Position numbers and translations under genes: made by a program
The notes under the pieces: model-generated
Told to the model about the DNA's origin: nothing
Databases searched by the model: none
The model's input: only the letters and a program-made list of their open reading frames with translations
Source: Halomonas alkalisoli
GTDB lineage: Bacteria > Pseudomonadota > Gammaproteobacteria > Pseudomonadales > Halomonadaceae
Assembly (NCBI RefSeq): GCF_021412585.1
Contig: NZ_JAKCMI010000044.1
Location: forward strand, 186,001 to 250,000
Length of the DNA stretch: 64,000 nt
Reading direction: 5' to 3'
Shown: piece after piece, positions 1-8,122 of the stretch
Numbering within the stretch: position 1 is the first letter of the stretch
Layout of the letters: every line of letters begins with the position of its first letter

Positions 1-519
1 TCGCTGGCCCTGCATCTCTATTATACCAGCCGCCCACATAGCGCCGTAGTAGGCCGTGTTCCAGGCACCGAGCATTTTCGCAATGTGGAGCGGCATCAAG
101 TGGAAACTGACCCGCAGTTGGCCATCCTGAGGGTCGATGAGAGTCTCTATTTCGCCAATTCGCGCTACCTCGAGGATACGGTCATGGAGCTCGCGGCGCG
201 CCAGCCGGGGCTGCGCCACATCGTGCTCGCCTGCCAAGCGGTGAATGTCATCGACGCCTCGGCCCTGGAAAGCCTGGAGGTGATCAATGCTCGCTTGCGC
301 GATGCCCAGGTCAAACTGCACCTGGCGGAGGTCAAGGGGCCGGTCATGGACCGGCTGGAACATACCCAGTTCTGTCGCGAGATGACCGGTCAGGTATTCC
401 TCAGCACCTTTGATGCCTGGCGCTCGTTATGTGGTGAAACACATGCCCTTGGGCGCCCTTGCGGTGTTGCCGATCCGGTGCCCGTGGGCACAACAGCTGT
501 TGAAGATCGACCGACATAG
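1..519 (+). CDS. SulP-family anion transporter, C-terminal part with STAS domain (truncated by window start)
   Basis: The reading frame is open from the first base and ends at 519, giving the last 172 residues of a larger protein. The start includes a stretch reading SRPHSAVVGRVPGT, the linker that typically joins the membrane part of SulP permeases to the cytoplasmic STAS domain. The STAS fold follows (ILRVDESLYFANSRYL, then VNVIDASALESL). SulP proteins move sulfate, bicarbonate or other anions across the inner membrane; the substrate cannot be told from this fragment. A GTG at 85 could be taken for a start, but the upstream in-frame sequence is clearly coding. A tail of about 30 residues after the STAS domain has no recognisable motif. 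Confidence 0.88.
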   Translation, partial: SLALHLYYTSRPHSAVVGRVPGTEHFRNVERHQVETDPQLAILRVDESLYFANSRYLEDTVMELAARQPGLRHIVLACQAVNVIDASALESLEVINARLRDAQVKLHLAEVKGPVMDRLEHTQFCREMTGQVFLSTFDAWRSLCGETHALGRPCGVADPVPVGTTAVEDRPT

Positions 520-531
520 TAGGAGGAAAAC

Positions 532-993
532 ATGGACTGGATTGCGAGCCTGCAAGGGCTGGTAGGTGGAGTAATGATTGGCCTCTCGGCCGTATGGCTG
601 ATGGCAACGCTTGGCCGCATCGCCGGCATCAGCGGCATCGTCGGCGGCCTGGTGACGATACTGCCCAGGGGAGACAGCGCCTGGCGCCTGGCCTTCGTAT
701 TGGGCCTGGTCAGCGGTCCGCTGCTGCTCATGCTGCTGGGCGGTGGCCTGGGCAACGTGGCCGGCGCACCTGGCGAAGTGGTCGGCCAGCCCGCCGGTGG
801 GGTGGGGCTGATGCTGGTCGCAGGGCTCCTGGTCGGCGTGGGCACCGGTCTGGGCAGCGGCTGCACCAGCGGGCACGGCGTGTGCGGGCTGGCGCGTCTG
901 TCGCCGCGTTCGCTGGTGGCCACGCTGACCTTCCTGGCATGTGCCATCGTTACCGTCTATATCGTGCGACACGTGATCGGAGGTGGCGCATGA
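532..993 (+). CDS. YeeE/YedE (DUF395) family membrane protein, N-terminal half-transporter
   Basis: This 153-residue protein is almost entirely hydrophobic, with about four membrane segments. It carries the family signature GLGSGCTSGHGVCGLAR near residues 105-121. YeeE/YedE proteins transport sulfur compounds; thiosulfate import by TsuA is the characterised case, with conserved cysteines lining the path. In many bacteria the transporter is one long chain, but here it is two half-length genes, this one and the next, overlapping at ATGA (990-993). A good ribosome site (AGGAGG) lies before the ATG. The SulP gene 12 bases upstream is probably co-transcribed, suggesting a sulfur or anion uptake unit. 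Confidence 0.85.
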   Translation: MDWIASLQGLVGGVMIGLSAVWLMATLGRIAGISGIVGGLVTILPRGDSAWRLAFVLGLVSGPLLLMLLGGGLGNVAGAPGEVVGQPAGGVGLMLVAGLLVGVGTGLGSGCTSGHGVCGLARLSPRSLVATLTFLACAIVTVYIVRHVIGGGA

Positions 994-1403
994 AGACGCT
1001 CATGGGCTATATCGCCGGGCTGTTGTTCGGCCTGGGCCTGGCGCTCGCCGGCATGACCGACCCGGCGCGCGTGCTCGGTTTCCTCGACCTATTCGGCGCC
1101 TGGGACCCGACGCTGATGTTCGTGCTCGGCGGCGCCGTGGTGACCACCTTCATTGGCTACCGGATCGTTTTCCGCCAAGAGACGCCGTTGATTGGCGAGA
1201 CCTTCCAGCTGCCCACCCGCCAGGACCTCGATGCCCGGCTGATTGGGGGTGCCGCCCTGTTCGGTATCGGCTGGGGGCTTTCCGGATACTGTCCCGGGCC
1301 CGCCATCGCCTCCATTGCCGGGCTGACGGCGCCGCTGTTTGCCATGCTTGTCGCCATGGTGGCGGGCTGGTTCCTGGCCAGGGCGATACCAGCTCGCAGC
1401 TGA
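990..1403 (+). CDS. YeeE/YedE (DUF395) family membrane protein, C-terminal half-transporter
   Basis: The 137-residue product has about four hydrophobic segments and the second family signature, WGLSGYCPGPAIAS near residues 92-105, with the conserved cysteine. The start codon overlaps the stop of the preceding half-gene by four bases, so the two are translationally coupled and probably form one channel. Family knowledge points to thiosulfate or a similar sulfur species as substrate. The fragment ends 16 bases before the convergent dsbG-like gene. Confidence 0.85.
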   Translation: MKTLMGYIAGLLFGLGLALAGMTDPARVLGFLDLFGAWDPTLMFVLGGAVVTTFIGYRIVFRQETPLIGETFQLPTRQDLDARLIGGAALFGIGWGLSGYCPGPAIASIAGLTAPLFAMLVAMVAGWFLARAIPARS

Positions 1404-1419
1404 CGGGTGATGCCGACCA

Positions 1420-2175
1420 CTACGGCGCTTCGCCGCCCATCATCTCGATCAGGCGCGCTTCCTCGGGCATGCCGTCCACGCGCTGCAGGCGACCGTCATG
1501 CCGGTAGACCGTGGACGGTGTGGCGTAGAGCCCCAGCTCGTCGAAAAGCTGGTTGTTGCGATAGACCTGGTCCTCGATATCGCGGGGCTGGGCTGAGGGT
1601 GTAATGTCGCCGCCGTCGCTATGGTCATGCAGGGCGGCTTCGGGATCCTCGGCGCCCAACAGGGCGGCCGCCTTGGCCGGGCTGTCCTGGCGCAGGATGC
1701 CCACCATGATATGGCGCAGCTGGACCTCTCCGGCATCGACCCAGGGGCGTGCCTGCTCCCAGAACTGGCGGCAGTAGGGACAGTTGGGGTCGGTAAAGGT
1801 ATAGAGCACCCGGGGAGCGTCGACGTTGCCGTCCTGGATCCAATGGCTCTCCTCCAACTGCTGCCATACCTCGCCCTCCTGGGGCGCTCGCACCAGTTCG
1901 TCCAGGGGCGCCTCGGAGAGGTCGTTGCCCTCGGCATCGATCATGGTGCCCACGATGGCATGGTTGCCATCGGCGGTCAGAAAGACGGTCATCTCACGGC
2001 CCTGGTGACTGGCCGCATAGCCGGTGAGGCCGGCCGGGGCTTCGAATTCGCCATGAATCTCGAGCCCTTGCTCTGTCAGGGCCTGCAGTGGAGCCGGTAG
2101 GGCACCGGCCATGGCGGTGGGTATCGCTATCAGTGCCGCCAGGCTGACGGAGAACAGGGCATTGGGGAGTCGCAT
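1420..2175 (-). CDS. dsbG: DsbG/DsbC-type periplasmic thiol:disulfide interchange protein
   Basis: The 251-residue product begins with a signal peptide (hydrophobic run ending AMAGA near residue 24). It has an N-terminal dimerisation-type region and a C-terminal thioredoxin fold whose active site is C132-P-Y-C135 in TFTDPNCPYCRQFW. The cis-proline is in the later ATPSTVY stretch. DsbC/DsbG proteins keep periplasmic cysteines reduced or isomerise wrong disulfides. CPYC matches DsbG rather than DsbC (CGYC). The frame stays open upstream to 2244, but only the start at 2175 puts the signal peptide at the N-terminus. It is divergent from the PCu(A)C copper chaperone gene, and both families take part in periplasmic copper handling. 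Confidence 0.88.
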   Translation of the reverse strand: MRLPNALFSVSLAALIAIPTAMAGALPAPLQALTEQGLEIHGEFEAPAGLTGYAASHQGREMTVFLTADGNHAIVGTMIDAEGNDLSEAPLDELVRAPQEGEVWQQLEESHWIQDGNVDAPRVLYTFTDPNCPYCRQFWEQARPWVDAGEVQLRHIMVGILRQDSPAKAAALLGAEDPEAALHDHSDGGDITPSAQPRDIEDQVYRNNQLFDELGLYATPSTVYRHDGRLQRVDGMPEEARLIEMMGGEAP

Positions 2176-2303
2176 TTCAGGGTTCTCACTGACAGGTATG
2201 GGTGTCGTATTGACGCAGTCTGGCGCCGTGGCAGGATGCGTCATAGTATGCTGCTCTGCTGATTTTTACCGCCTGGCGCCACATTACTACAAGGAGTCTC
2301 GCC

Positions 2304-2783
2304 ATGATTCTACTTCGTTCTCTGCTGGCCGCTGTCGGCTTGGCACTGGTCACGTCGCCGGCGCTTGCCGACGCGGTGAGCATTGACCAGGCCCAGGTGC
2401 GGGCCGTGCCGCCGGGCTCGGAAACATCGGCAGCTTTCATGACGCTGCACAACTCCGGCGATGAGGATATCGCCCTGGTCGGCGCCAGCTCGCCGGCTGC
2501 CGAGGTGGTGGAGCTGCACGACCATACGGACGTCGATGGGGTAATGCAGATGCGCCAGGTCGACCATGTCCCCGTGCCGGCCGGAGGCAGTGCAGCCCTG
2601 GCCCCCGGCGGTCTGCACATGATGTTGATCAAGCTTACCTCACCCCTTGTCGAAGGGGAGCCGGTCGAGCTGACGCTTACCTTTGACAACGGCGAGAGCC
2701 AGGTGGTCGAGGCGCCGGTCAGCCGCATCAACCTGGACGCCGAGGATCATGGGCATGATCACGGCCACGGCCACAAGCATTGA
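2304..2783 (+). CDS. PCu(A)C-family periplasmic copper chaperone
   Basis: The product has 159 residues with a signal peptide cleaved near ALADA (about residue 23). The copper ligands of the PCu(A)C fold are visible: H-x-M type motifs in ELHDHTDVDGVMQMR and GGLHMMLIKL. The last dozen residues are a histidine-rich tail alternating H with D or G, which probably adds metal-binding sites. Proteins of this family deliver Cu(I) to the CuA or CuB centre of cytochrome oxidase. A strong ribosome site (AAGGAG) sits 7 bases before the ATG. No oxidase genes are in the window. Confidence 0.9.
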   Translation: MILLRSLLAAVGLALVTSPALADAVSIDQAQVRAVPPGSETSAAFMTLHNSGDEDIALVGASSPAAEVVELHDHTDVDGVMQMRQVDHVPVPAGGSAALAPGGLHMMLIKLTSPLVEGEPVELTLTFDNGESQVVEAPVSRINLDAEDHGHDHGHGHKH

Positions 2784-2877
2784 TCGGGCGTGCTCGCTCT
2801 TCCGCTTCCCCGCATTTGGTGTCGAAGCTGGGCGGCCAGCGGGCCAGAGGTTACAATGCCGCACTCATGAACCATGA

Positions 2878-2896
2878 GCGGCCTGCCATTGGCCGC
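2878..2896 (+). other. Small hairpin in the nrdR leader
   Basis: GCGGCC and GGCCGC form a 6-bp stem around a 7-base loop, ending 25 bases before the nrdR start. A TACAAT lies a little upstream and could be a -10 element, but no convincing -35 accompanies it. The role is unknown; it may simply lie in the untranslated leader. Confidence 0.3.
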
Positions 2897-2921
2897 CCCG
2901 CTTCGCGTTCGGATCGATACC

Positions 2922-3413
2922 ATGCATTGCCCTTTTTGTGGCGCCAATGATACCCGTGTAACCGACTCCCGCCTGGTAGCCGAGGGCGACCAGGTGCGCC
3001 GTCGCCGCCAGTGCACTGCCTGCGGCGAGCGCTTTACCACCTACGAAACCGCCGAGCTGGTGATGCCCAGGGTGGTCAAGGCCGATGGTTCACGCGAAAC
3101 CTTCGACGAGCAGAAGCTGCGTGCGGGCATGCTGCGGGCACTGGAGAAGCGTCCGGTCAGCGCCGAGTCCATCGAGGCCGCCGTGGAGCGAATTCGACAG
3201 CGGCTGCGCGCCAGTGGCGAACGCGAGATCCAGGCCCGGGATATCGGCGAGGCGGTGATGCAGGCGCTCAAGCGTCTCGATCAGGTTGCCTTTATTCGCT
3301 TTGCTTCCGTCTATCGTCGCTTTCAGGATGTCGACGAGTTTCGTGCCGAGATCGACCGCCTGTCGCGAGAACCCGGCTTCCCGCCGGGAACCGCCGACGA
3401 CAGCGAGCGCTGA
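2922..3413 (+). CDS. nrdR: Transcriptional repressor NrdR
   Basis: NrdR represses ribonucleotide reductase genes in response to bound (d)ATP. The 163-residue protein has the complete N-terminal zinc ribbon (C3, C6, C31, C34, with the RRRRQC stretch) and an ATP-cone domain from about residue 46 (PRVVKADGSRETFDEQKL). The ATG at 2922 was chosen because it makes the zinc ribbon begin MHCPFC, as in the family; the frame is open upstream but unconserved. It is the first gene of the conserved nrdR-rib-nusB-thiL-pgpA block and ends 32 bases before ribD. Confidence 0.97.
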   Translation: MHCPFCGANDTRVTDSRLVAEGDQVRRRRQCTACGERFTTYETAELVMPRVVKADGSRETFDEQKLRAGMLRALEKRPVSAESIEAAVERIRQRLRASGEREIQARDIGEAVMQALKRLDQVAFIRFASVYRRFQDVDEFRAEIDRLSREPGFPPGTADDSER

Positions 3414-3445
3414 AATTCACTTTCCCCCTTCTTCCAGGGAGTGAT

Positions 3446-4582
3446 ATGGCCAAGCCGACCGCCGCCGCCTGGATGGCTCGGGCGCTTCAACTGGCCCGCC
3501 GCGGCCTCTACACCACCGACCCCAACCCCCGCGTGGGCTGTGTCCTGGTCAAGGGTAGTCGCCTGGTGGGGGAGGGCTGGCACGAGCGCGCCGGTGAGCC
3601 CCACGCGGAAGTCCATGCCCTGGACATGGCCGGGGATTCTGCGCGAGGCTCGACCGCCTATGTGACTCTTGAGCCCTGTTCCCACCAGGGGCGTACCGGC
3701 CCCTGTGCCGTGGCATTGATCGAGGCCGGGGTGAAGCGGGTGGTGGTGGCCATGGGCGACCCCAATCCGGAGGTGGCCGGCCGCGGCATTGCCATGCTGC
3801 GCGAAGCGGGAGTCGAGGTAGAGGTCGGGCTGCTGGAGGAGGAGGCCAGGGCGCTCAACCCCGGCTTCCTGTCGCGCATGACACGAAACCGGCCCTTCGT
3901 GCGACTTAAGATGGCCATGAGCCTGGATGGGCGCACGGCGATGGAATCGGGTGAATCGCAGTGGATTACCGGCCCCCATGCCCGTACTGAAGTCCAGCGG
4001 CTGCGCGCTCGCTCCAGCGCGGTGCTGACCGGCGTCGATTCGGTCATCTTCGACAATTCACGCCTGACCGTGCGAGCGAGCCAGCTGGGCCTGGACGATG
4101 GCGATGCCATTGCCCGGCGCCAGCCACTGCGGGTCGTGGTCGATACCCAGTTGCGCCTGCCCCAGGCCGCGGCCTGCCTGCGCGAGCCCGGCCGCACCCT
4201 GGTGGCGACGGTGATGGGCCACGACGCCGAGCGTCGCGCCCGATTGGAGGCCGCCGGCGCCGAGATACTGGTGCTGCCGGCGGATCAGAATGGCCGGGTC
4301 GATCTTGTCGCCCTGCTGCGTTACCTGGCCGAGCAGGAGCTGGTCAACGAGGCGCTGCTGGAAACCGGCGCCACCCTGGCCGGTGCGATGCTCGATGCCG
4401 GCCTGGTCGACGAAATGCAGCTGTTCGTGGCACCGACCCTGCTGGGTGGCGAGGCGCGGCCGCTGTTCGCCTTGCCGGGACTGACCCGCATGGCCCAGCA
4501 GCGCCCGCTGGATATCCTCGATATCCGCGCCATCGGTCGCGACTGGCGTATCACCGCGCGACCCAGGCGGCTTCAGGACTGA
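3446..4582 (+). CDS. ribD: Bifunctional riboflavin biosynthesis protein RibD (deaminase/reductase)
   Basis: RibD deaminates and then reduces the pyrimidine ring formed from GTP in riboflavin synthesis. The 378-residue protein has the zinc deaminase domain (H53-A-E55 and C78/C87 in PCSHQGRTGPC) followed by the dihydrofolate-reductase-like domain from about residue 150 (FVRLKMAMSLDGRTA). The ATG at 3446 follows a weak GGGAG site. In related gammaproteobacteria the next gene is normally riboflavin synthase; here 303 non-coding bases follow instead. Confidence 0.96.
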   Translation: MAKPTAAAWMARALQLARRGLYTTDPNPRVGCVLVKGSRLVGEGWHERAGEPHAEVHALDMAGDSARGSTAYVTLEPCSHQGRTGPCAVALIEAGVKRVVVAMGDPNPEVAGRGIAMLREAGVEVEVGLLEEEARALNPGFLSRMTRNRPFVRLKMAMSLDGRTAMESGESQWITGPHARTEVQRLRARSSAVLTGVDSVIFDNSRLTVRASQLGLDDGDAIARRQPLRVVVDTQLRLPQAAACLREPGRTLVATVMGHDAERRARLEAAGAEILVLPADQNGRVDLVALLRYLAEQELVNEALLETGATLAGAMLDAGLVDEMQLFVAPTLLGGEARPLFALPGLTRMAQQRPLDILDIRAIGRDWRITARPRRLQD

Positions 4583-4885
4583 GTTCATCAGGGCGCCGGG
4601 AACAACTCGGGGAGGAGGTCTTTTTCCAGGGATGGAAAAAGTAGCGTCCAGGGAAGGATTCACAGCGCCTCCTCACCGAGTTTTGTTCCCGGGACAGCCC
4701 GCTCGCTACAGGAATTAGCGCCGAACCAAGGGTGCTCACTACTGGCGCCCGACGCCGAGCCAAGGTACCCTGACGCCCATTCGAGGCGGGGCATAGAACT
4801 TTAGTAACGCGCATTAGTCACGTACTTTGGCAACGTCCCAGGTGCAGTGCTGCAACGCCTTTTAGCTGAATCAATCGGAGATTCC
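4583..4885. other. Gene-free stretch between ribD and ribB(A)
   Basis: These 303 bases contain no credible gene in any frame. The first third holds a palindromic repeat (4596-4692); the rest shows no clear structure. I looked for an FMN riboswitch, which often precedes ribB, and did not find its conserved blocks. A promoter for the ribB-ribH-nusB group may lie here but I could not define one. Confidence 0.6.
4596..4692. repeat. 97-bp palindromic repeat element with internal hairpin
   Basis: Arms of 23-25 bases pair (4596-4618 beginning CCGGGAACAACTCGG, and 4668-4692 ending TTTTGTTCCCGG) with few mismatches. Inside, TTTTTCCA and TGGAAAAA form an 8-bp stem with a GGGA loop at 4621-4640. The 12-mer TCCAGGGATGGA at 4625 recurs as TCCAGGGAAGGA at 4647. 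The layout resembles dispersed intergenic palindromes that I associate with halomonads and pseudomonads, but only one copy is present in this window. Confidence 0.6.
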
Positions 4886-6043
4886 ATGGTGCAATCTTCC
4901 CGCGGGGGCCTCGCTTCCATCGAAGACCTGATCGAGGACATTCGTCAGGGCAAGATGGTGATCCTCATGGATGATGAGGATCGTGAGAACGAGGGCGACA
5001 TCATCATGGCCGCCGAGAAGGTCGGGGCCGAGCACATCAATTTCATGGCACGCCATGCTCGGGGCCTGATCTGCATGCCGATGACGCGCGAGCGTTGCGA
5101 GCGGCTCAAGCTGCCGCTGATGGTGAGCGACAACGGTTCCGGCTTTGGCACCAAGTTCACCCTATCCATCGAGGCTGCCGAGGGGGTGACAACGGGTATT
5201 TCGGCCGCCGACCGGGCGCGCACCGTGCAGGCGGCAGCGGCACGGAATGCCCGGGCCGAGGACATCGTTCAGCCCGGCCACATCTTTCCGCTGATGGCCG
5301 AGCCCGGCGGCGTGCTGCGGCGTGCCGGACATACCGAGGCGGCCTGCGATCTGGCGGCCCTGGCCGGTTGCGACCCCAGCGGTGTGATCTGCGAAGTCAT
5401 GAATGATGATGGCAGTATGGCCCGTCGTCCGGAGCTCGAGCGGTTCGCCGCCGAGCACGGTTTGAAGATGGGCACCATCGCCGATCTGATCCACTATCGC
5501 ATTCATAATGAGCAGACGGTGGAGCCGGTGGAGTCGACGCCGGTCAATACGGCCGTGGGCGAGCTGACGCTGCATGTCTTTCGCGATCGTATTCAGGGCG
5601 CGCATCATGTGGCGCTGGTCAAGGGCACCCCCACCCCCGAGACCCTGACCACGGTGCGGGTACACCTGGCCGATACCATGCGGGATCTGCTGGGCCTGCA
5701 GAAGGGCGAAGGCAAGAACTGGACCACGCACAGTGCGCTAGAGGAAGTGGCCCGCGTCGACCAGGGTGTCTTCGTTCTTCTGGACGATGGCCGCCCGCAC
5801 CAGGACTTCCGTGACCAGTTCGAGGTGTTCCTGGAGCGTCGCCGCCTGCCTCGCACCAGCGACTCGGACGGCGCCGGCAACTACCTTACCATTGGCACGG
5901 GCTCTCAGATCCTGCGCCATCTCGGGGTGGGGCGGATGCGGCTACTCAGTTCGCCGTGGAAGTTCTCTGCTCTGTCCGGCTTCGATCTCGAAGTGGTCGA
6001 ACTGATTGCGCCGGGCGACAGCGAGGCCGCCGCCGAGACCTGA
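4886..6043 (+). CDS. ribB: 3,4-dihydroxy-2-butanone 4-phosphate synthase with degenerate GTP cyclohydrolase II-like domain
   Basis: The N-terminal domain (about residues 8-205) is a complete RibB: MDDEDRENEGDI holds the acidic metal-binding loop, and HTEAACDLA is also conserved. It makes the four-carbon unit of riboflavin from ribulose 5-phosphate. The C-terminal half (about 210-375) aligns with RibA (GTP cyclohydrolase II) by position but lacks the three zinc cysteines of that enzyme (normally C-x10-C-x-C), so GTP cyclohydrolase II activity is unlikely. Start at 4886 is supported by CGGAG six bases upstream and the MVQSSR N-terminus. A genuine ribA must lie elsewhere. Confidence 0.93.
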   Translation: MVQSSRGGLASIEDLIEDIRQGKMVILMDDEDRENEGDIIMAAEKVGAEHINFMARHARGLICMPMTRERCERLKLPLMVSDNGSGFGTKFTLSIEAAEGVTTGISAADRARTVQAAAARNARAEDIVQPGHIFPLMAEPGGVLRRAGHTEAACDLAALAGCDPSGVICEVMNDDGSMARRPELERFAAEHGLKMGTIADLIHYRIHNEQTVEPVESTPVNTAVGELTLHVFRDRIQGAHHVALVKGTPTPETLTTVRVHLADTMRDLLGLQKGEGKNWTTHSALEEVARVDQGVFVLLDDGRPHQDFRDQFEVFLERRRLPRTSDSDGAGNYLTIGTGSQILRHLGVGRMRLLSSPWKFSALSGFDLEVVELIAPGDSEAAAET

Positions 6044-6075
6044 GGAGGCCGCCGCCTGGCCCCATGATGAAAGCC

Positions 6076-6095
6076 GGCGCACCCCGGGGTGTGCC
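6076..6095 (+). other. 20-bp near-perfect palindrome in the ribB-ribH gap
   Basis: GGCGCACCCC is followed directly by GGGGTGTGCC, complementary except at one position. As RNA it would form a compact GC hairpin 58 bases before the ribH start. No T-run follows, so it is not a standard terminator; it could affect mRNA processing or be incidental. Confidence 0.3.
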
Positions 6096-6152
6096 CAGCC
6101 GATTCAGCAGGATCCAAACCGATTTCAGCAGGACTATTTTCAGGAATTAGCG

Positions 6153-6647
6153 ATGCATACCTTGTCTCAGTTGGAAGGCAACTTCGTCGATGTCGACGGC
6201 CGCTACGTGATCGTGGTGGGGCGTTTCAATCATCATGTGGTCGACAGCCTGGTGGAAGGTGCCGTGGATATCCTGATGCGCCATGGCGTGGATGCCGATC
6301 ATATCGATATCGTCCATGTGCCCGGTGCCTGGGAGCTGCCGCTGGCGGTCAAGCGGGCCCTGCAGGTAGCCAAGCCGGATGCAGTGATCGCGCTGGGTGC
6401 GGTGATTCGTGGCGGCACACCGCACTTCGAATATGTGGCAGGGGGCTGCAATTCGGCACTCGGCAGCCTGCAGCTCGAGTTCGACACCCCCATTTCCAAC
6501 GGTGTACTGACCGTCAACTCCATTGAGCAGGCCATCGAGCGCTCCGGTACCAAGGCGGGCAACAAGGGTGCCGAGGCGGCCATGGCGGCCATGGAGATGG
6601 TGTCCCTGCTGCGCGGCTTCGGTGATGTCGGAGAGAGTCATGAGTGA
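6153..6647 (+). CDS. ribH: 6,7-dimethyl-8-ribityllumazine synthase
   Basis: RibH condenses the RibB product with the RibD-derived pyrimidine to give lumazine, the last precursor of riboflavin. The 164-residue protein has VVGRFNHHVVD near the start, the VPGAWELPL binding loop, and the catalytic histidine in GGTPHFEYVAGG. The ATG at 6153 gives the usual family length. Its last codons overlap the start of nusB by eight bases, implying translational coupling. Confidence 0.96.
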   Translation: MHTLSQLEGNFVDVDGRYVIVVGRFNHHVVDSLVEGAVDILMRHGVDADHIDIVHVPGAWELPLAVKRALQVAKPDAVIALGAVIRGGTPHFEYVAGGCNSALGSLQLEFDTPISNGVLTVNSIEQAIERSGTKAGNKGAEAAMAAMEMVSLLRGFGDVGESHE

Positions 6648-7146
6648 GCCACGTTCCAAGCGCCCCCCTTCGTCGGGCCAGCAGGCGAGGCGTGCTGCCC
6701 GCGAGCTGGCCATCCAGGGGCTCTATCAGTGGCACATGACCGGCAAGTCCATCTCGGCGGTGGAGTCGGAATTTCGTAGCCAGCTGCCCGACGAGGACAT
6801 GGAGGACCATGAAAACTGGGCCAAGGTCATGGAAATCGCCGACCTGGCACTCTTTCATGACCTGCTGCACAACGTGGCTCGCTATCGCGGCGACCTGGAT
6901 GCCGCCATCGGGCCGCTGCTCGACCGGCGTATCGAGGAGCTGGACCCCATCGAATTGACCATCCTGCGGCTTGGTGCCTACGAGCTGTCGCATCGGCTGG
7001 ATGTCCCCTACCGGGCGGTGATCAACGAGGGGGTCGAACTGGCCAAGTCCTTCGGCGCCACCGACGGCCACAAGTACGTCAACGGCATCCTCGACAAGCT
7101 GGCCTCGCGGTTGCGTAGCGCCGAGGTCAGCGCGCGTCGCCGCTGA
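6640..7146 (+). CDS. nusB: Transcription antitermination factor NusB
   Basis: NusB binds boxA RNA with NusE (S10) to allow antitermination of rRNA operons. The 168-residue helical protein shows the family patterns RRAARELAIQGLYQW near the N-terminus and DPIELTILRLGAYEL and AVINEGVELAKSFG in the C-terminal half. The start at 6640 has GGAGAG just upstream and overlaps ribH. The N-terminal dozen residues before RRAAREL are basic and proline-rich and vary between species. Confidence 0.96.
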   Translation: MSEPRSKRPPSSGQQARRAARELAIQGLYQWHMTGKSISAVESEFRSQLPDEDMEDHENWAKVMEIADLALFHDLLHNVARYRGDLDAAIGPLLDRRIEELDPIELTILRLGAYELSHRLDVPYRAVINEGVELAKSFGATDGHKYVNGILDKLASRLRSAEVSARRR

Positions 7147-7156
7147 AGGTACCAAG

Positions 7157-8122
7157 GTGACCAGTGAATTCGAGCTGATCGCCCGTCACTTCACGCCTGC
7201 CGTCCCGGGCTCACGGGCCGGTGTGGCGCTTGGCGTGGGGGATGACTGTGCGCTGCTGATACCGCACCCTGGTTCGCGGCTGGCTGTCAGTGTCGATACG
7301 TCCGTCGCGGCGGTGCATTTTCCCGCTGCTGCCCCGGCCGAGGCGATCGGCCACCGGGCGCTGGCGGTCAGCCTCAGTGACCTGGCGGCCATGGGTGCCG
7401 AGTCTCGCTGGTGTCTGATGGCATTGGCCATGGCCGACGTCGATGACGCCTGGCTGGCCGACTTCGCCCGTGGATTTCTTGGCCTTTGTGCTTCGACCGG
7501 TACCACCCTGGTTGGCGGTGACGTGACCCGGGGGGAGCTGTCGATCGGGGTGACGGTCATGGGCGAGGTGCCCGAAGGGCAGGCCCTGACACGTGGCGGC
7601 TCAAGGCCCGGCGACCTTCTTGCCGTGACCGGTGCGCTGGGGGGAGGCGCCGGTGGCCTGGCGCTATGGCAGCAAGGTGAGCGGGATCCGGAGCACCCCC
7701 TGCTGGTGCGCTATCTTCGTCCCCAGCCTCGCCTCGACGCGGGCCAGGCGCTGCGTGGCCTGGCCAGTGCGTCGATCGATATTTCCGATGGACTGCTGGC
7801 CGACCTGGGCCATGTGCTGGCCGCTTCCGGAGTGGGCGCGAGGATCGATGTCGATGCGCTGCCCCTGGCCGAAGGGCTGCTCGAGGCCCTGGGCCCTGAC
7901 CGAGCCCGGCAGGCCGCCCTGGGTGGTGGCGATGACTATGAGCTGTTGGTCAGCCTGCCTGCCGATGCCATGGAGGAGGCTGCAAGGCGCCTGGCCGGAC
8001 TGGGGCTGGCGCTGACCCCGATCGGGGCGGTCACGGCTGAGCCAGGCCTGACCGGGGTGGCCGAAACGGCCCTGCATGGCTGGCAGCACTTCGGGGCGGA
8101 TGCCAAGGGAGGGGCATCATGA
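7157..8122 (+). CDS. thiL: Thiamine-monophosphate kinase
   Basis: ThiL phosphorylates thiamine monophosphate to the active cofactor thiamine diphosphate. The 321-residue protein has LGVGDDCALL (metal-binding Asp pair) near residues 26-35, the VSLSDLAAMGA helix, the GGDVTRGE loop and the C-terminal GGGDDYELLVS stretch, all family hallmarks. It starts with GTG at 7157, ten bases after nusB. The stop overlaps the pgpA start (ATGA). Confidence 0.95.
   Translation: MTSEFELIARHFTPAVPGSRAGVALGVGDDCALLIPHPGSRLAVSVDTSVAAVHFPAAAPAEAIGHRALAVSLSDLAAMGAESRWCLMALAMADVDDAWLADFARGFLGLCASTGTTLVGGDVTRGELSIGVTVMGEVPEGQALTRGGSRPGDLLAVTGALGGGAGGLALWQQGERDPEHPLLVRYLRPQPRLDAGQALRGLASASIDISDGLLADLGHVLAASGVGARIDVDALPLAEGLLEALGPDRARQAALGGGDDYELLVSLPADAMEEAARRLAGLGLALTPIGAVTAEPGLTGVAETALHGWQHFGADAKGGAS

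Noticed and set aside
4583..4885. FMN riboswitch ahead of ribB
   Set aside because: The conserved RFN blocks (such as AGGGTGAAATTCC) are not present; the structure seen is a different palindrome.
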